The position numbers were made by a program, and so were the translations under genes. From Tragulus kanchil (lineage: Eukaryota; Chordata; Mammalia; Artiodactyla; Tragulidae): DNA of 64,000 nt. The notes under the pieces were generated by a model, which worked only from the letters and a program-made list of their open reading frames with translations, was not told the DNA's origin and ran no database searches. Shown here piece after piece: positions 12,055 to 22,994 of the stretch (positions are counted from its first letter, which is position 1; every line of letters starts with the position of its first letter). The stretch covers positions 21,655,471-21,719,470 of the forward strand of contig JAIOJX010000027.1 in assembly GCA_022376925.1 (NCBI GenBank), read 5' to 3'.

Positions 12055-12135
12055 CATACTTGTTTCACAGTGAAGTGGGGCTCAGAGAGGCTAAGTGACT
12101 TGTCCCTGTCATACAGCTGGCAGGTGGCCAAGCTG
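12055..12135 (-). mobile_element. MIR fragment (repeated at 13119-13199)
   Basis: Phrases such as tttcacagtgaagtgggg, gctcagagaggctaagtg and acttgtccctgtcatacagc are the classic reverse-complement MIR core. The second occurrence belongs to duplication E. Confidence 0.75.
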
Positions 12136-13462
12136 CACCCCACCCTGGGCCTCGTCAGTTGCTCACACAGCTCAAAAAGGAAGTATTCCAGTGAATAAAG
12201 GTAGTTTCAGTTGGCCAGCGGCCAGCAGGAACTCACGCACCATAGTGAGAGCAAGGGATCCAGGCACCATGAACACCATCCACTCACCCAAGATCTCTCT
12301 GAACAGCCCGGGGAGTAGTGTTCTGTGAGACCACTTCTCAAAGTGTTATCTTCTGGTGAAGGTGGGTGTCCATAAAGGCTTAATGCCTGAAAGCATCCAT
12401 CGCTCAGTTGTGTCCGACTCTTAGCGACCCCATGGACGGCAGCCCACCAGGCTCCTCCGTCCCTGGGATTCTCCAGGCAAGAACACTGGAGTGGGGTGCC
12501 ATTGCCTTCTCCAGTCTTCTCACGAAATCCCATGGACAGAGGAGCCTGGTGGGCTGCAGTCAATGGGGTCGCCAAGAGTCGGACATGACTTAACAACTAA
12601 ATAACAACAACAAAAACATTCCAGCTATGGGTAAATGGGGCGGTCTGGGCAGGTAAGGAAAGCTTGGCGAAAAAAGAGACATTGGAGCTGAGCTTTGAGG
12701 CAGGGCAGGTTTTTAAAAAGCTTTGGTCAGACAGGGAAAGGGAGCTGGGGGGAACAGGTGGTGGAGAAGCATAGGGCTCCCGTGATCACAGTAAAACAGA
12801 CCTGAAAGGATGTTGGGGTTTGAGCTACACACTGTTAGGCCTCTTATTTCGGGCCTCAGTGCGAGGCCTGTGGGACCTTAGTCCCCCGACTGGGGATGGA
12901 ACCCTGGCCCTCAGCAGTGCAAGCACCGAGTCCTAACCACTGGACGGCTGGGGAAGTCCCCCGGCTGGGCCTTTTTAACTGGTAGGGCGGAGACGGCAGG
13001 GGATGGACCAGGAACAGAGAGGCTGACCACTGAGCACCTGTGAGCACGAGGCTCATGTGAGAACATTCTAGACACAGTTTTATCTGGATGTTACAGCAAG
13101 GTGCGGGGGTGGTACTGTCATACTTGTTTCACAGTGAAGTGGGGCTCAGAGAGGCTAAGTGACTTGTCCCTGTCATACAGCTGGCAGGTGGCCAAGCTGC
13201 ACCCCACCCTGGGCCTCGTCAGTTGCTCACACAGCTCAAAAAGGAAGTATTCCAGTGAATAAAGGTAGTTTCAGTTGGCCAGCGGCCAGCAGGAACTCAC
13301 GCACCATAGTGAGAGCAAGGGATCCAGGCACCATGAACACCATCCACTCACCCAAGATCTCTCTGAACAGCCGGTGAGTAGTGTTCTGTGAGACCACTTC
13401 TCAAAGTGTTATCTTCTGGTGAAGGTGGGTGTCCATAAAGGCTTAATGCCTGAAAGCATCCA

Positions 13463-13661
13463 TCGCTCAGTTGTGTCCGCTCTTTGCCACCCCATGGACG
13501 GCAGCCCGCCAGGCTCCTCTGTCCGTGGGATTCTCCAGGCAAGAACACTGGAGTGGGGTGCCATTGCCTTCTCCAGGGTGATCTTCCCGACCCAGGGATC
13601 GAACCTGGGTCGCCTGCCTGGCCGGCAGATTCTTTACCCTCTGAGCCACCAGGGAAGCCCC
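13463..13661 (-). mobile_element. BovA2-type SINE, complete; truncated twin at 12403-12514
   Basis: A clean minus-strand element: cgctcagttgtgtccgctct, tggacggcagcccgccaggc, tctccaggcaagaacactgg, gatcttcccgacccagggat, ctctgagccaccagggaagc. The copy at 12403-12514 stops abruptly after tgccttctccag, where duplication E joins. Confidence 0.92.
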
Positions 13662-13994
13662 TGTGGGTTTCCATTGGGTGAAGGGTACTTGAGGGAGCCC
13701 ATGAGCCTGCGGCTGGGGTCTATGAAGCCATGCTGCCTCCCAGGGAACTTCCCTTCTGGCTACTGGCCGTGTCCAGTAGTGCCCACAGTGGTCTGGCTCC
13801 CAGGGCTGCAGGGGGGCCCTCGGGATCTCCGCTTCTGTGTTCCTGCCACGACAGACCCGGGGAACTAACGCCAAAGGCGTCAGGGATCCAGGAGCCTCAG
13901 GAGCTCGGGACACCTGCTCCCGGGGCCTCGCTTTGTTCTGAAGGCTGATCCTGTCCCAGACGAGGCGAGGCTCAAAGGACCAGAGCAATCCCTT

Positions 13995-16129
13995 CTCAGA
14001 AAACTCCTCCAGGCCTCCACTGCCATGGCCATGAGGGGCCGGCTGAGGACAGGGCTCAGTCGCTGAGGTGTCGGGCTGGTTTCCAGACCACGTTCAGTGG
14101 GTGGCCAAGCACCACACACCCCAGCCGGACCCCTCCCTGGGCCCAGAGTTGAGGGGGATAAACTCGCTTCATAGAAGGTGAAGGGGTTCCCAAAATTTGG
14201 GAGCAAATTGAGATGAATCCAGAATTCACCTGCATCTCCCTGAAGCCACTCGTGTCTTAGCAGACTCCCTCCACTCCTCTCCCAGGCTCCCTAAACTGGT
14301 TTTTTAAAAAATTATTTATTTTTTGGCCATCCCTTATGGCATGCAGGATCTTATTCCCCCAGCTAGAGATCAAACCCGCACCCCTTGCAATGGAAGCATG
14401 GCTTCTTAATCACTCGACCACTAGGGAAGTCCCAATGGTATAATATGGTATATACTGGTATTAATATAATGCTTTGTGCTATTGTATGTATATATATAGT
14501 ACACACGTTTGGCTGCACCACATGGCTTGTGGGATCTCTGTGCCCCACCAAAGTTCGACTCCATGCGCCCTAGCACCAAGTCTTAACCACTCAAAGGCCA
14601 GGGAGGTCCTGAACTGGCTTTATGCTAATTAAGGAACCTTCCCAGCAAACTGCCTAGTTAATGAAAACTAGTCAGAGCAAAAGGAGCAGAGAGGGCAGAG
14701 GATGAGATGCTTAGACAGCATTACAGATTCCATGGACACAAATATGAGCAAACTCTGGGAGATGGTGAAGCGCTGGGAAGCCTGGCGGGGCCGCCCTCCG
14801 TAGGGTCTCAAACATTCAGACGGGACTCAGGGGCTGAACGACACTCACAAGGCCAGAGGCCAGGGTGACGGATCGGTTTTAGGTCTGACCTGCTGCTCCC
14901 CTTTCCAGGGCGGTCCCCACTCTCTGGCCCTTCCAAGCCTCTGCAGGTCCTCACGTGGGGGTCCCTGAGAGGTGGGGTGGGTGCTGGGAAGGAGACCGAA
15001 GGCACAGCTCTGTCGCAGGAACCTCTTTTCCTCTTAGTAGTGGAAAGAGCTGAAACCATTCTCAGAAAACTCCTCCAGGCCTCCACTGCCATGGCCATGA
15101 GGGGCCGGCTGAGGACAGGGCTCAGTCGCTGAGGTGTCGGGCTGGTTTCCAGACCACGTTCAGTGGGTGGCCAAGCACCACACACCCCAGCCGGACCCCT
15201 CCCTGGGCCCAGAGTTGAGGGGGATAAACTCGCTTCATAGAAGGTGAAGGGGTTCCCAAAATTTGGGAGCAAATTGAGATGAATCCAGAATTCACCTGCA
15301 TCTCCCTGAAGCCACTCGTGTCTTAGCAGACTCCCTCCACTCCTCTCCCAGGCTCCCTAAACTGGTTTTTTAAAAAATTATTTATTTTTTGGCCATCCCT
15401 TATGGCATGCAGGATCTTATTCCCCCAGCTAGAGATCAAACCCGCACCCCTTGCAATGGAAGCATGGCTTCTTAATCACTCGACCACTAGGGAAGTCCCA
15501 ATGGTATAATATGGTATATACTGGTATTAATATAATGCTTTGTGCTATTGTATGTATATATATAGTACACACACGTTTGGCTGCACCACATGGCTTGTGG
15601 GATCTCTGTGCCCCACCAAAGTTCGACTCCATGCGCCCTAGCACCAAGTCTTAACCACTCAAAGGCCAGGGAGGTCCTGAACTGGCTTTATGCTAATTAA
15701 GGAACCTTCCCAGCAAACTGCCTAGTTAATGAAAACTAGTCAGAGCAAAAGGAGCAGAGAGGGCAGAGGATGAGATGCTTAGACAGCATTACAGATTCCA
15801 TGGACACAAATATGAGCAAACTCTGGGAGATGGTGAAGCGCTGGGAAGCCTGGCGGGGCCGCCCTCCGTAGGGTCTCAAACATTCAGACGGGACTCAGGG
15901 GCTGAACGACACTCACAAGGCCAGAGGCCAGGGTGACGGATCGGTTTTAGGTCTGACCTGCTGCTCCCCTTTCCAGGGCGGTCCCCACTCTCTGGCCCTT
16001 CCAAGCCTCTGCAGGTCCTCACGTGGGGGTCCCTGAGAGGTGGGGTGGGTGCTGGGGAAGGAGACCGAAGGCACAGCTCTGTCGCAGGAACCTCTTTTCC
16101 TCTTAGTAGTGGAAAGAGCTGAAACCATT
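13995..16129 (+). repeat. Direct duplication F (13995-15060 and 15061-16129)
   Basis: About 1.07 kb is repeated with no spacer: gaaaccatt is followed directly by ctcagaaaactcctcc, the start of the block. Copy 2 shows single-base differences only (gtacacacgttt becomes gtacacacacgttt; gctgggaaggag becomes gctggggaaggag). The block carries two CHR-type SINE fragments and no gene. Confidence 0.95.
14296..14609 (-). mobile_element. Two CHR-type SINE fragments (repeated at 15364-15678)
   Basis: The first (14296-14433) reads ttatttattttttggccatc, gatcaaacccgcacccc, cgaccactagggaagtccc. The second (14505-14609) reads tttggctgcaccacatggc, aagtcttaaccactcaaagg. They are separated by an AT-rich, ta-repeat-containing stretch. 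The same pair occurs in the second copy of duplication F. Confidence 0.8.
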
Positions 16130-16743
16130 CCGTGTTCACCCCATTTCCCAGGCCGGCCAGCAAAGGCCAGGCGCAGAAAGAGACACAGGGTTCTAGAAAA
16201 CCAGCGCCCCACCGCCAGCCCAGGCGGCCGGGCAAGACAACCCTTCCAGGAATCCCACCAGCTCGTGCGCGAGGGGAGGAGCCGGCCTGGGGTTTAGCGC
16301 TCGGGCAGCGCCAGGTGGTTCAGGGAGTTTGACTTCTGGTTGTCAGAGATCCAGTCGGGCAAACAAACAGCCTGGGAGGTCCCCTTCCCCTCTCCCTGCG
16401 CGCTCCCCTACCTTGCTCCCCCCTAGTCCGCGACCAGCTGCCGTCCCTCCCCCACCTCCCATTCCCGCCCCGCCCTCCGGGCGCTGGGGGCTGAACCCAC
16501 ACGCCCAGCCGCCCGCCCTGCCACCGGCTGGCTCCGACCGCGCGCAGCTGGCGATCCCCCAGGCAACTCGGCGTCACGAGCACCAGCACCCCGGGGACCC
16601 GGCGCTGCCTCCGCGTCCCCTGGGTCCCGGCCTAGCCCAACAGCCGCCCCTCCCCTTCTTGGTGCGCCGCGGCCCCTCGGGGCCTCCGGCCCTGGCCCAC
16701 CCCCGCGGAGCCCGCAGCCCCAGGGGAAGGCGGCCGGAGTCTT

Positions 16744-18926
16744 GTTTACTGGGCCGGGCAATCCCAAGTGGATTCGCTTCCCCATTTCTGCAGTCCCCTT
16801 TCTACCTATTCCTGACGCCGAAGGGGAAACGGCGGCCACCCGGTCGGCGGGTGGGAGTGAGAGGGGGGCACGGGGTGGGGGGTACTCGGAGGGGAGGACT
16901 CGGCGGCCAGGCCGGTGTTTCCCGGAGCGCAGAGACCGCGGAGGCCGGGTTAAACTCTGTACCGCGGGGAACTGAACCGTGAAGGCTAATGGGGACCGGT
17001 CGGGACAGGGAGCCGGGACGCCGGGAAGGGAGCGCGCGCTAAGGTGGACTGAGTGCCGGACGATCCCAGGCGCGGGGTAGTCGGACCCAGGTCCCCTGCC
17101 CAGCGCCCCAGGTGGTTCTGGGCCCAGCCCACCCAGGTGCGATCGCGCGTGCAAGAGGCGGACGCTTGGTGTGTGGCGCGTCCACGTTGCAAGCTCAGGT
17201 AGGGCGGGGGGCGCAGAAGGCGTGACAGAGACCAAGTGTGCGCTTTGCTCTAATCCCGAGCGGCGAGCTGTGGCTTGCGCACGTCTCCCGGGAGAGCCAG
17301 GCCGAAGGTGACGAAGACTAGGTGTCCGCCCCAAAGAGACGCGCCGAGGTGGCCGCCGCGCGTGTTTGTGTGCGCGCGCTGCGACGTGGGGAGACCAAGA
17401 GCCCTCCAGCGAATTGTGTTCGGCGGCTCCCCAACCCGCTTTCGGGAGAGAAAACGGAGTACTCCCAAAGTGTGTGCGCGCGAGTGTGCGCGCGCCCGCG
17501 TGCGGGGGCGTGGCAGCAAACAGCAACAACCCACCCGCCAGCTTGGCCAGAAATTCCGATCTCCCTCCCGGGCCGGAAAGTGAGTCCCGTCGTAGCCAGG
17601 AGGTGAGTGGGAGGTGGGGCGCGGGGAAGGCCGGCCGGGCTTTGTTACAGTGTAAGCGAACGGCACGTACCTGGAGCGCTGCGGGCGCCCGATAAGCGCC
17701 TGAATGGAGGTGATGTCACGGTGATGCGGGCGCCGGCCCACCCTCGCCGAGAAGGGAGGCGAGCGCAGGAGAGGCCAGCGCGAGTGGTCGACGGAGTGCA
17801 GCCGGCTCCGGGTCCCGGGAGGCCGGCCCGGCGCCCGTTTACTGGGCCGGGCAATCCCAAGTGGATTCGCTTCCCCATTTCTGCAGTCCCCTTTCTACCT
17901 ATTCCTGACGCCGAAGGAATGGCGGCCACCCGGTCGGCGGGTGGGAGTGAGAGGGGCACGGGGTGGGGGTACTCGGAGGGAGGACTCGGCAGCCAGGCCG
18001 GTGTTTCCCAGCGCAGAGACCGCGGAGGCCGGGTTAAACTCTGTACCGCGGGGAACTGAACCGTGAAGGCTAATGGGGACCGGTCGGGACAGGGAGCCGG
18101 GACGCCGGGAAGGGAGCGCGCGCTAAGGTGGACTGAGTGCCGGACGATCCCAGGCGCGGGGTAGTCGGACCCAGGTCCCCTGCCCAGCGCCCCAGGTGGT
18201 TCTGGGCCCAGCCCACCCAGGTGCGATCGCGCGTGCAAGAGGCGGACGCTTGGTGTGTGGCGCGTCCACGTTGCAAGCTCAGGTAGGGCGGGGGGCGCAG
18301 AAGGCGTGACAGAGACCAAGTGTGCGCTTTGCTCTAATCCCGAGCGGCGAGCTGTGGCTTGCGCACGTCTCCCGGGAGAGCCAGGCCGAAGGTGACGAAG
18401 ACTAGGTGTCCGCCCCAAAGAGACGCGCCGAGGTGGCCGCCGCGCGTGTTTGTGTGCGCGCGCTGCGACGTGGGGAGACCAAGAGCCCTCCAGCGAATTG
18501 TGTTCGGCGGCTCCCCAACCCGCTTTCGGGAGAGAAAACGGAGTACTCCCAAAGTGTGTGCGCGCGAGTGTGCGCGCGCCCGCGTGCGGGGGCGTGGCAG
18601 CAAACAGCAACAACCCACCCGCCAGCTTGGCCAGAAATTCCGATCTCCCTCCCGGGCCGGAAAGTGAGTCCCGTCGTAGCCAGGAGGTGAGTGGGAGGTG
18701 GGGCGCGGGGAAGGCCGGCCGGGCTTTGTTACAGTGTAAGCGAACGGCACGTACCTGGAGCGCTGCGGGCGCCCGATAAGCGCCTGAATGGAGGTGATGT
18801 CACGGTGATGCGGGCGCCGGCCCACCCTCGCCGAGAGAAGGGAGGCGAGCGCAGGGAGAGGCCAGCGCGAGTGGTCGACGGAGTGCAGCCGGCTCCGGGT
18901 CCCGGGGAGAGGCCGGCCCGGCGCCC
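16744..18926 (+). repeat. Direct duplication G (16744-17836 and 17837-18926)
   Basis: About 1.09 kb of CpG island is present twice, back to back. Copy 2 is damaged in its first 150 bp (gccgaaggggaaacggcgg becomes gccgaaggaatggcgg; ggggggcacggggtggggggt becomes ggggcacggggtgggggt). Copy 1 is damaged in its last 30 bp (cccggggagaggccgg becomes cccgggaggccgg). The middle is identical, including the cg/tg alternation. Confidence 0.95.
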
Positions 18927-19074
18927 CGATCCCCCGCCCGGGCCCCGCCACCCCAGGCCAGGGCCGGGCCTGGCCCCGCGCCCAGCGCCGGGTCCCTCCC
19001 TCCCAGCCGCGCGCGCGCCCCGCCCGGAGTTGGCCCCAACGCCGCGCCGGAGCTGGGCCGGCGGCGCGTCCCAG
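18927..19074 (+). other. Candidate non-coding first exon of GPRC5C (start unknown)
   Basis: A strong donor, cgtcccag followed by gtaagggctg, places an exon end at 19074. It lies at the 3' side of the CpG island, 7.8 kb upstream of the coding exon acceptor at 26841/26842. No start codon upstream joins in frame to the GPRC5C signal peptide, so the exon would be 5' UTR. The 5' boundary given is only the end of duplication G. The exon call is inference; cDNA would settle it. Confidence 0.4.
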
Positions 19075-20685
19075 GTAAGGGCTGCCGCCTGCTCGCTCCG
19101 CCCTCTGCTCGGCCTCCGGGCAGAGTGGGGTCGGGTCGGGCTGCTGGCGAGCGGGCAAGGGTCGCGGCCCAGGAGTGGAGAGCCGCGGGGCGGAGGGTGC
19201 CGCTCCCGCTTCGCTGGGTCGCAGAAACTTTCCAGACCGAGAGGGCTGGGGACAGGGGGACGGGCAGCCCGGCGCCGCGGCTCCGAGTTGGCAGCCGGGG
19301 CGAGCTCCCCGCATCGGGGTCTCCTAGGACGGCCTCCCCCGCCCTCGCAGCCTCTGTGCGCGGGTCCGCGGCCGACAGCGACCTGTGGGCCGGCGGCCGC
19401 TCCGCTGCCTGCGACCGTGGATGGGCGGGCAGGCTTCTGGGGCGCGAGGAGAAGGCGAGCGAGGCTGCTCGCCCGCTCTTTCGGTTCCGCCGGCCCGGGG
19501 AGCGTGGGTGTAGACCCTGCGCCGGGAGGGCTGGGGAGGGGAGCGCCCGGGATCTAACTGCGCCAAGTTCGGAATTTCGGTCAGACGTAAACCCTCCACT
19601 TTGGGTATCGTGGCTTCTAGAACTTTTCCCCGCTCCTCCCCCACCTCCAGGGGTTTTCCTGAGCCCTTCCCAGCCGCGGAGGCGAAGTTGCGCCGCTCCA
19701 GCCCCAGACCCACAGTTTTAAACCTCGCAAAACGCAATCATTTAAAAGCTCCACGCTCTTGATCCTGAAGCTCAGGGGTCGGACTCTGTGGAAATCGGGG
19801 TTCTGTGCTCCCGGAGGGGTCCCTCCCTGGGCCTTTCTGTGTGCCTGGGGGAGGGCGTGCCGCTGTGGGTGGGGCGCATTCCAGAGTGGCTTTCCAGAGC
19901 GGGACCCTTGGGTTGAGGACTCACGTGGTTCAGAATGCTCAGGGAATTGGGGGCCAAATGTCCACCCTCGGTGTGACGGTCCTGGCGGGGGTTCCAGGAA
20001 GCCCTCTACCCGCCCTCTTCACCCCTGCCGCAACTTGGGCGTGGAGGCAGCTCCTAGCAGGCCCGGGCGGCTCTGACTCCTCCTATTGGTTGATTTAAAC
20101 TCCAGAGCCCCCTGAACCGAGAGGAAGGTGGCAGGGCCTCCCCTGGGGCGGGGAGGAAGGAGGAAATCTCAGAGAGAAGGGGAGGAGATGGGACGGCTGT
20201 CGGGGGTCCGTCTGTCTCTCTTCGCGGGCGGCCGAGGGTGGCAGAGGGAGGAGGCCACGGGCTGCTGGGCGGCTCCGCTTAGGTGCCTCCGGAGGGCCTC
20301 TGCCGATCCTGGCACCCTTGAAGGTAGCCACTGCCTGTGGGTCTTGAGCCGAGGAGACAGGCCAGGGCAGCCGTGTGAAACTCCTGGGTCCCTTTCCAGG
20401 ATGCTTTTCAGGCTGGTGGGGGGCTGGTGGGGGAGTGAGGAGGCTTGGCTGTGCATCCTTGCCGGTGAAGCCCTCTCGGGGCTGGGAGGCCTCTGAGCCT
20501 CTCTGCCTCCCCTGGAGAGGAACAGAGCGGGGAGGGGGGTTCTGGAAACCGATTGGACCGACTCAGGCTCAGCCCAATCAGAGCTGCGGGCAAGGCCGAT
20601 TTCAGAGGTGATTAAAAATATTTGTATAACTGATTCCACCGAGGTGAAGCAAAAAGGGCTTCTTTGTCCTGAAAATAATCCGCAG

Positions 20686-22994
20686 CTCGACTGGGCTACA
20701 GCAGGGGGAACTCACGGGGCGGAAGCAGGTCCCCCTCCTTGGTCCTCCTGAGAACCTTACAGCTGAAATCGTAGTGACTCTAAAATGATGGGGAGAAATG
20801 AGCACTCAGTCTGAACAGTGAATGATTTTCAAATGCCTCCTATGCTCAGCGCAAGACTGGATATGACAAAGGATGTGAAGATAAACACATCTTGCTCACG
20901 CCCCTCACGTCCTGCCCTCAGGTAAGGGAGACACGCACCCATGATTCTCACCATCAAGGCTCGGAAGACAAGCTTGAAATGCAGGCTCTAGGGACCCGCA
21001 GGGCGGACAGTCTCAGGCCAGGCTGGTCCTCTTCATCCAAGTCTTTTGCTCCTTCGCCACCCTCTTCAAAAATGGCATCCCTTTGGCTGAAGCTGTGTCC
21101 CTGGATGTTGAAGGACCCTGGGTCCTTTCTGGGCTCTTTCTAAGTCTCCTGTTGGCCTCCAGGGGCCGCTGTCCTGGCAAGTGGACAAAAACCGGGTCCA
21201 TTTGGCCCACTTTCCCCACTCGGGTTGGTGTATGCCTCTCTCCCTACTCACGTCAGAGCTCCTGGGCTGGTGGGCTGACAGGCTTGAACATGAGATGGAG
21301 GACTAGCAACAAAGGCAATTGGGGTGAGGGGTGTGACGCGGCTCTGGCGCTGGCCCAAGTTCCTGCGAGATGCTGGGTTCCAGCGGGGTACCCCCAGGCA
21401 TGGCTCTCAGAGGAAGACTGACCGAGGAGCGAGGTTGATATAAGGGTCTCAGGGCTAAATGGTCGTCGGTTTGGTTTTTGGTAACAGCACGGTCGTTAAG
21501 AGATTTGAACTTGTAACATGGGCTTGGCCTCTTTTCCTTGGATCCAACCAAGCTGTAGATTTTTTTCTATAGATCTAGTTCGTCAGTTATTTGGTGGCAT
21601 CGGGTCTTCGTTGTGGCACACGGGATCCTCCCTGTGGAGCACGGACTCTCTAACTGTGGCGTCTCAGTTCCAGAATTCTCAGGCTTCAGTCATTCAGTAG
21701 GCATTCGGGCTTATTGCTCTGTGGCGTGTGGAAGCTTAGTTCCCTGACCAGGGGTTGAACCTGCGCTCCCTGCACTCCAAGGCAAAATCTTAACCGTTGG
21801 CCCACCAGAGAAGTCCCCAGGCTTCCTGTTATTAGGAAACCTCGACTGGGCTACAGCAGGGGAACTCACGGGGCGGAAGCAGGTCCCCCTCCTTGGTCCT
21901 CCTGAGAACCTTACAGCTGAAATCGTAGTGACTCTAAAATGATGGGGAGAAATGAGCACTCAGTCTGAACAGTGAATGATTTTCAAATGCCTCCTATGCT
22001 CAGCGCAAGACTGGATATGACAAAGGATGTGAAGATAAACACATCTTGCTCACGCCCCTCACGTCCTGCCCTCAGGTAAGGGAGACACGCACCCATGATT
22101 CTCACCATCAAGGCTCGGAAGACAAGCTTGAAATGCAGGCTCTAGGGACCCGCAGGGCGGACAGTCTCAGGCCAGGCTGGTCCTCTTCATCCAAGTCTTT
22201 TGCTCCTTCGCCACCCTCTTCAAAAATGGCATCCCTTTGGCTGAAGCTGTGTCCCTGGATGTTGAAGGACCCTGGGTCCTTTCTGGGCTCTTTCTAAGTC
22301 TCCTGTTGGCCTCCAGGGGCCGCTGTCCTGGCAAGTGGACAAAAACCGGGTCCATTTGGCCCACTTTCCCCACTCGGGTTGGTGTATGCCTCTCTCCCTA
22401 CTCACGTCAGAGCTCCTGGGCTGGTGGGCTGACAGGCTTGAACATGAGATGGAGGACTAGCAACAAAGGCAATTGGGGTGAGGGGTGTGACGCGGCTCTG
22501 GCGCTGGCCCAAGTTCCTGCGAGATGCTGGGTTCCAGCGGGGTACCCCCAGGCATGGCTCTCAGAGGAAGACTGACCGAGGAGCGAGGTTGATATAAGGG
22601 TCTCAGGGCTAAATGGTCGTCGGTTTGGTTTTTGGTAACAGCACGGTCGTTAAGAGATTTGAACTTGTAACATGGGCTTGGCCTCTTTTCCTTGGATCCA
22701 ACCAAGCTGTAGATTTTTTTCTATAGATCTAGTTCGTCAGTTATTTGGTGGCATCGGGTCTTCGTTGTGGCACACGGGATCCTCCCTGTGGAGCACGGAC
22801 TCTCTAACTGTGGCGTCTCAGTTCCAGAATTCTCAGGCTTCAGTCATTCAGTAGGCATTCGGGCTTATTGCTCTGTGGCGTGTGGAAGCTTAGTTCCCTG
22901 ACCAGGGGTTGAACCTGCGCTCCCTGCACTCCAAGGCAAAATCTTAACCGTTGGCCCACCAGAGAAGTCCCCAGGCTTCCTGTTATTAGGGAAA
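20686..22994 (+). repeat. Direct duplication H (20686-21839 and 21841-22994)
   Basis: About 1.15 kb is repeated almost perfectly. The only differences I found are one g in agcaggggg/agcagggg at the head and one g in attaggaaa/attagggaaa at the tail, both at the join. The block holds a CHR-type SINE (21576-21817, again at 22730-22971) and no coding exon. Confidence 0.95.
21576..21817 (-). mobile_element. CHR-type SINE (repeated at 22730-22971; 3' piece at 24064-24127)
   Basis: In reverse order: gtggcatcgggtcttcgttg, tgtggagcacggactctcta, cttagttccctgaccagggg, ttgaacctgcgctccctgc, ggcccaccagagaagtcccc. It is near full length. The full second copy and the partial third copy come from duplications H and I. 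Confidence 0.88.

Larger units (their letters stand above)
11445..13576 (+). repeat. Direct duplication E (11445-12514 and 12511-13576)
   Basis: The two blocks are nearly identical at an offset of about 1064 bp. Copy 1 ends inside a minus-strand BovA2 and copy 2 begins inside a plus-strand BovA2, sharing only the word ccagtcttctca at the join. Differences lie near the join (ctcatctgagaaatccc against ctcacgaaatccc) and at the ends (cagcccggggag against cagccggtgag). Confidence 0.93.
16180..19740 (+). promoter_or_regulatory. CpG island, probable GPRC5C promoter (partly duplicated)
   Basis: Positions 16180-19740 are very GC-rich with dense CpG, unlike the flanks. No TATA box stands out. GC-rich boxes abound, and an ATF/CRE-like tgatgtca lies at 17711-17718 and 18795-18802. 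It sits upstream of GPRC5C on the same strand and ends near a strong splice donor at 19074/19075, so I infer that this is the gene's housekeeping-type promoter. Duplication G lies inside and makes the island look about 1.1 kb longer than it probably is. Long ORFs here are by-products of GC-rich, stop-poor sequence. Confidence 0.75.

Noticed and set aside
1..16000. GPR142 coding exons, expected upstream of GPRC5C
   Set aside because: No seven-helix or GPR142-like peptide was found in any frame. It presumably lies further upstream.
16423..17529. Longest antisense ORF (368 codons) and its twins at 17645-18613 and 18334-19314
   Set aside because: They lie in a CpG island where stops are rare, have proline/arginine/alanine-rich composition, match no family, and change frame at small differences between the duplicate copies.
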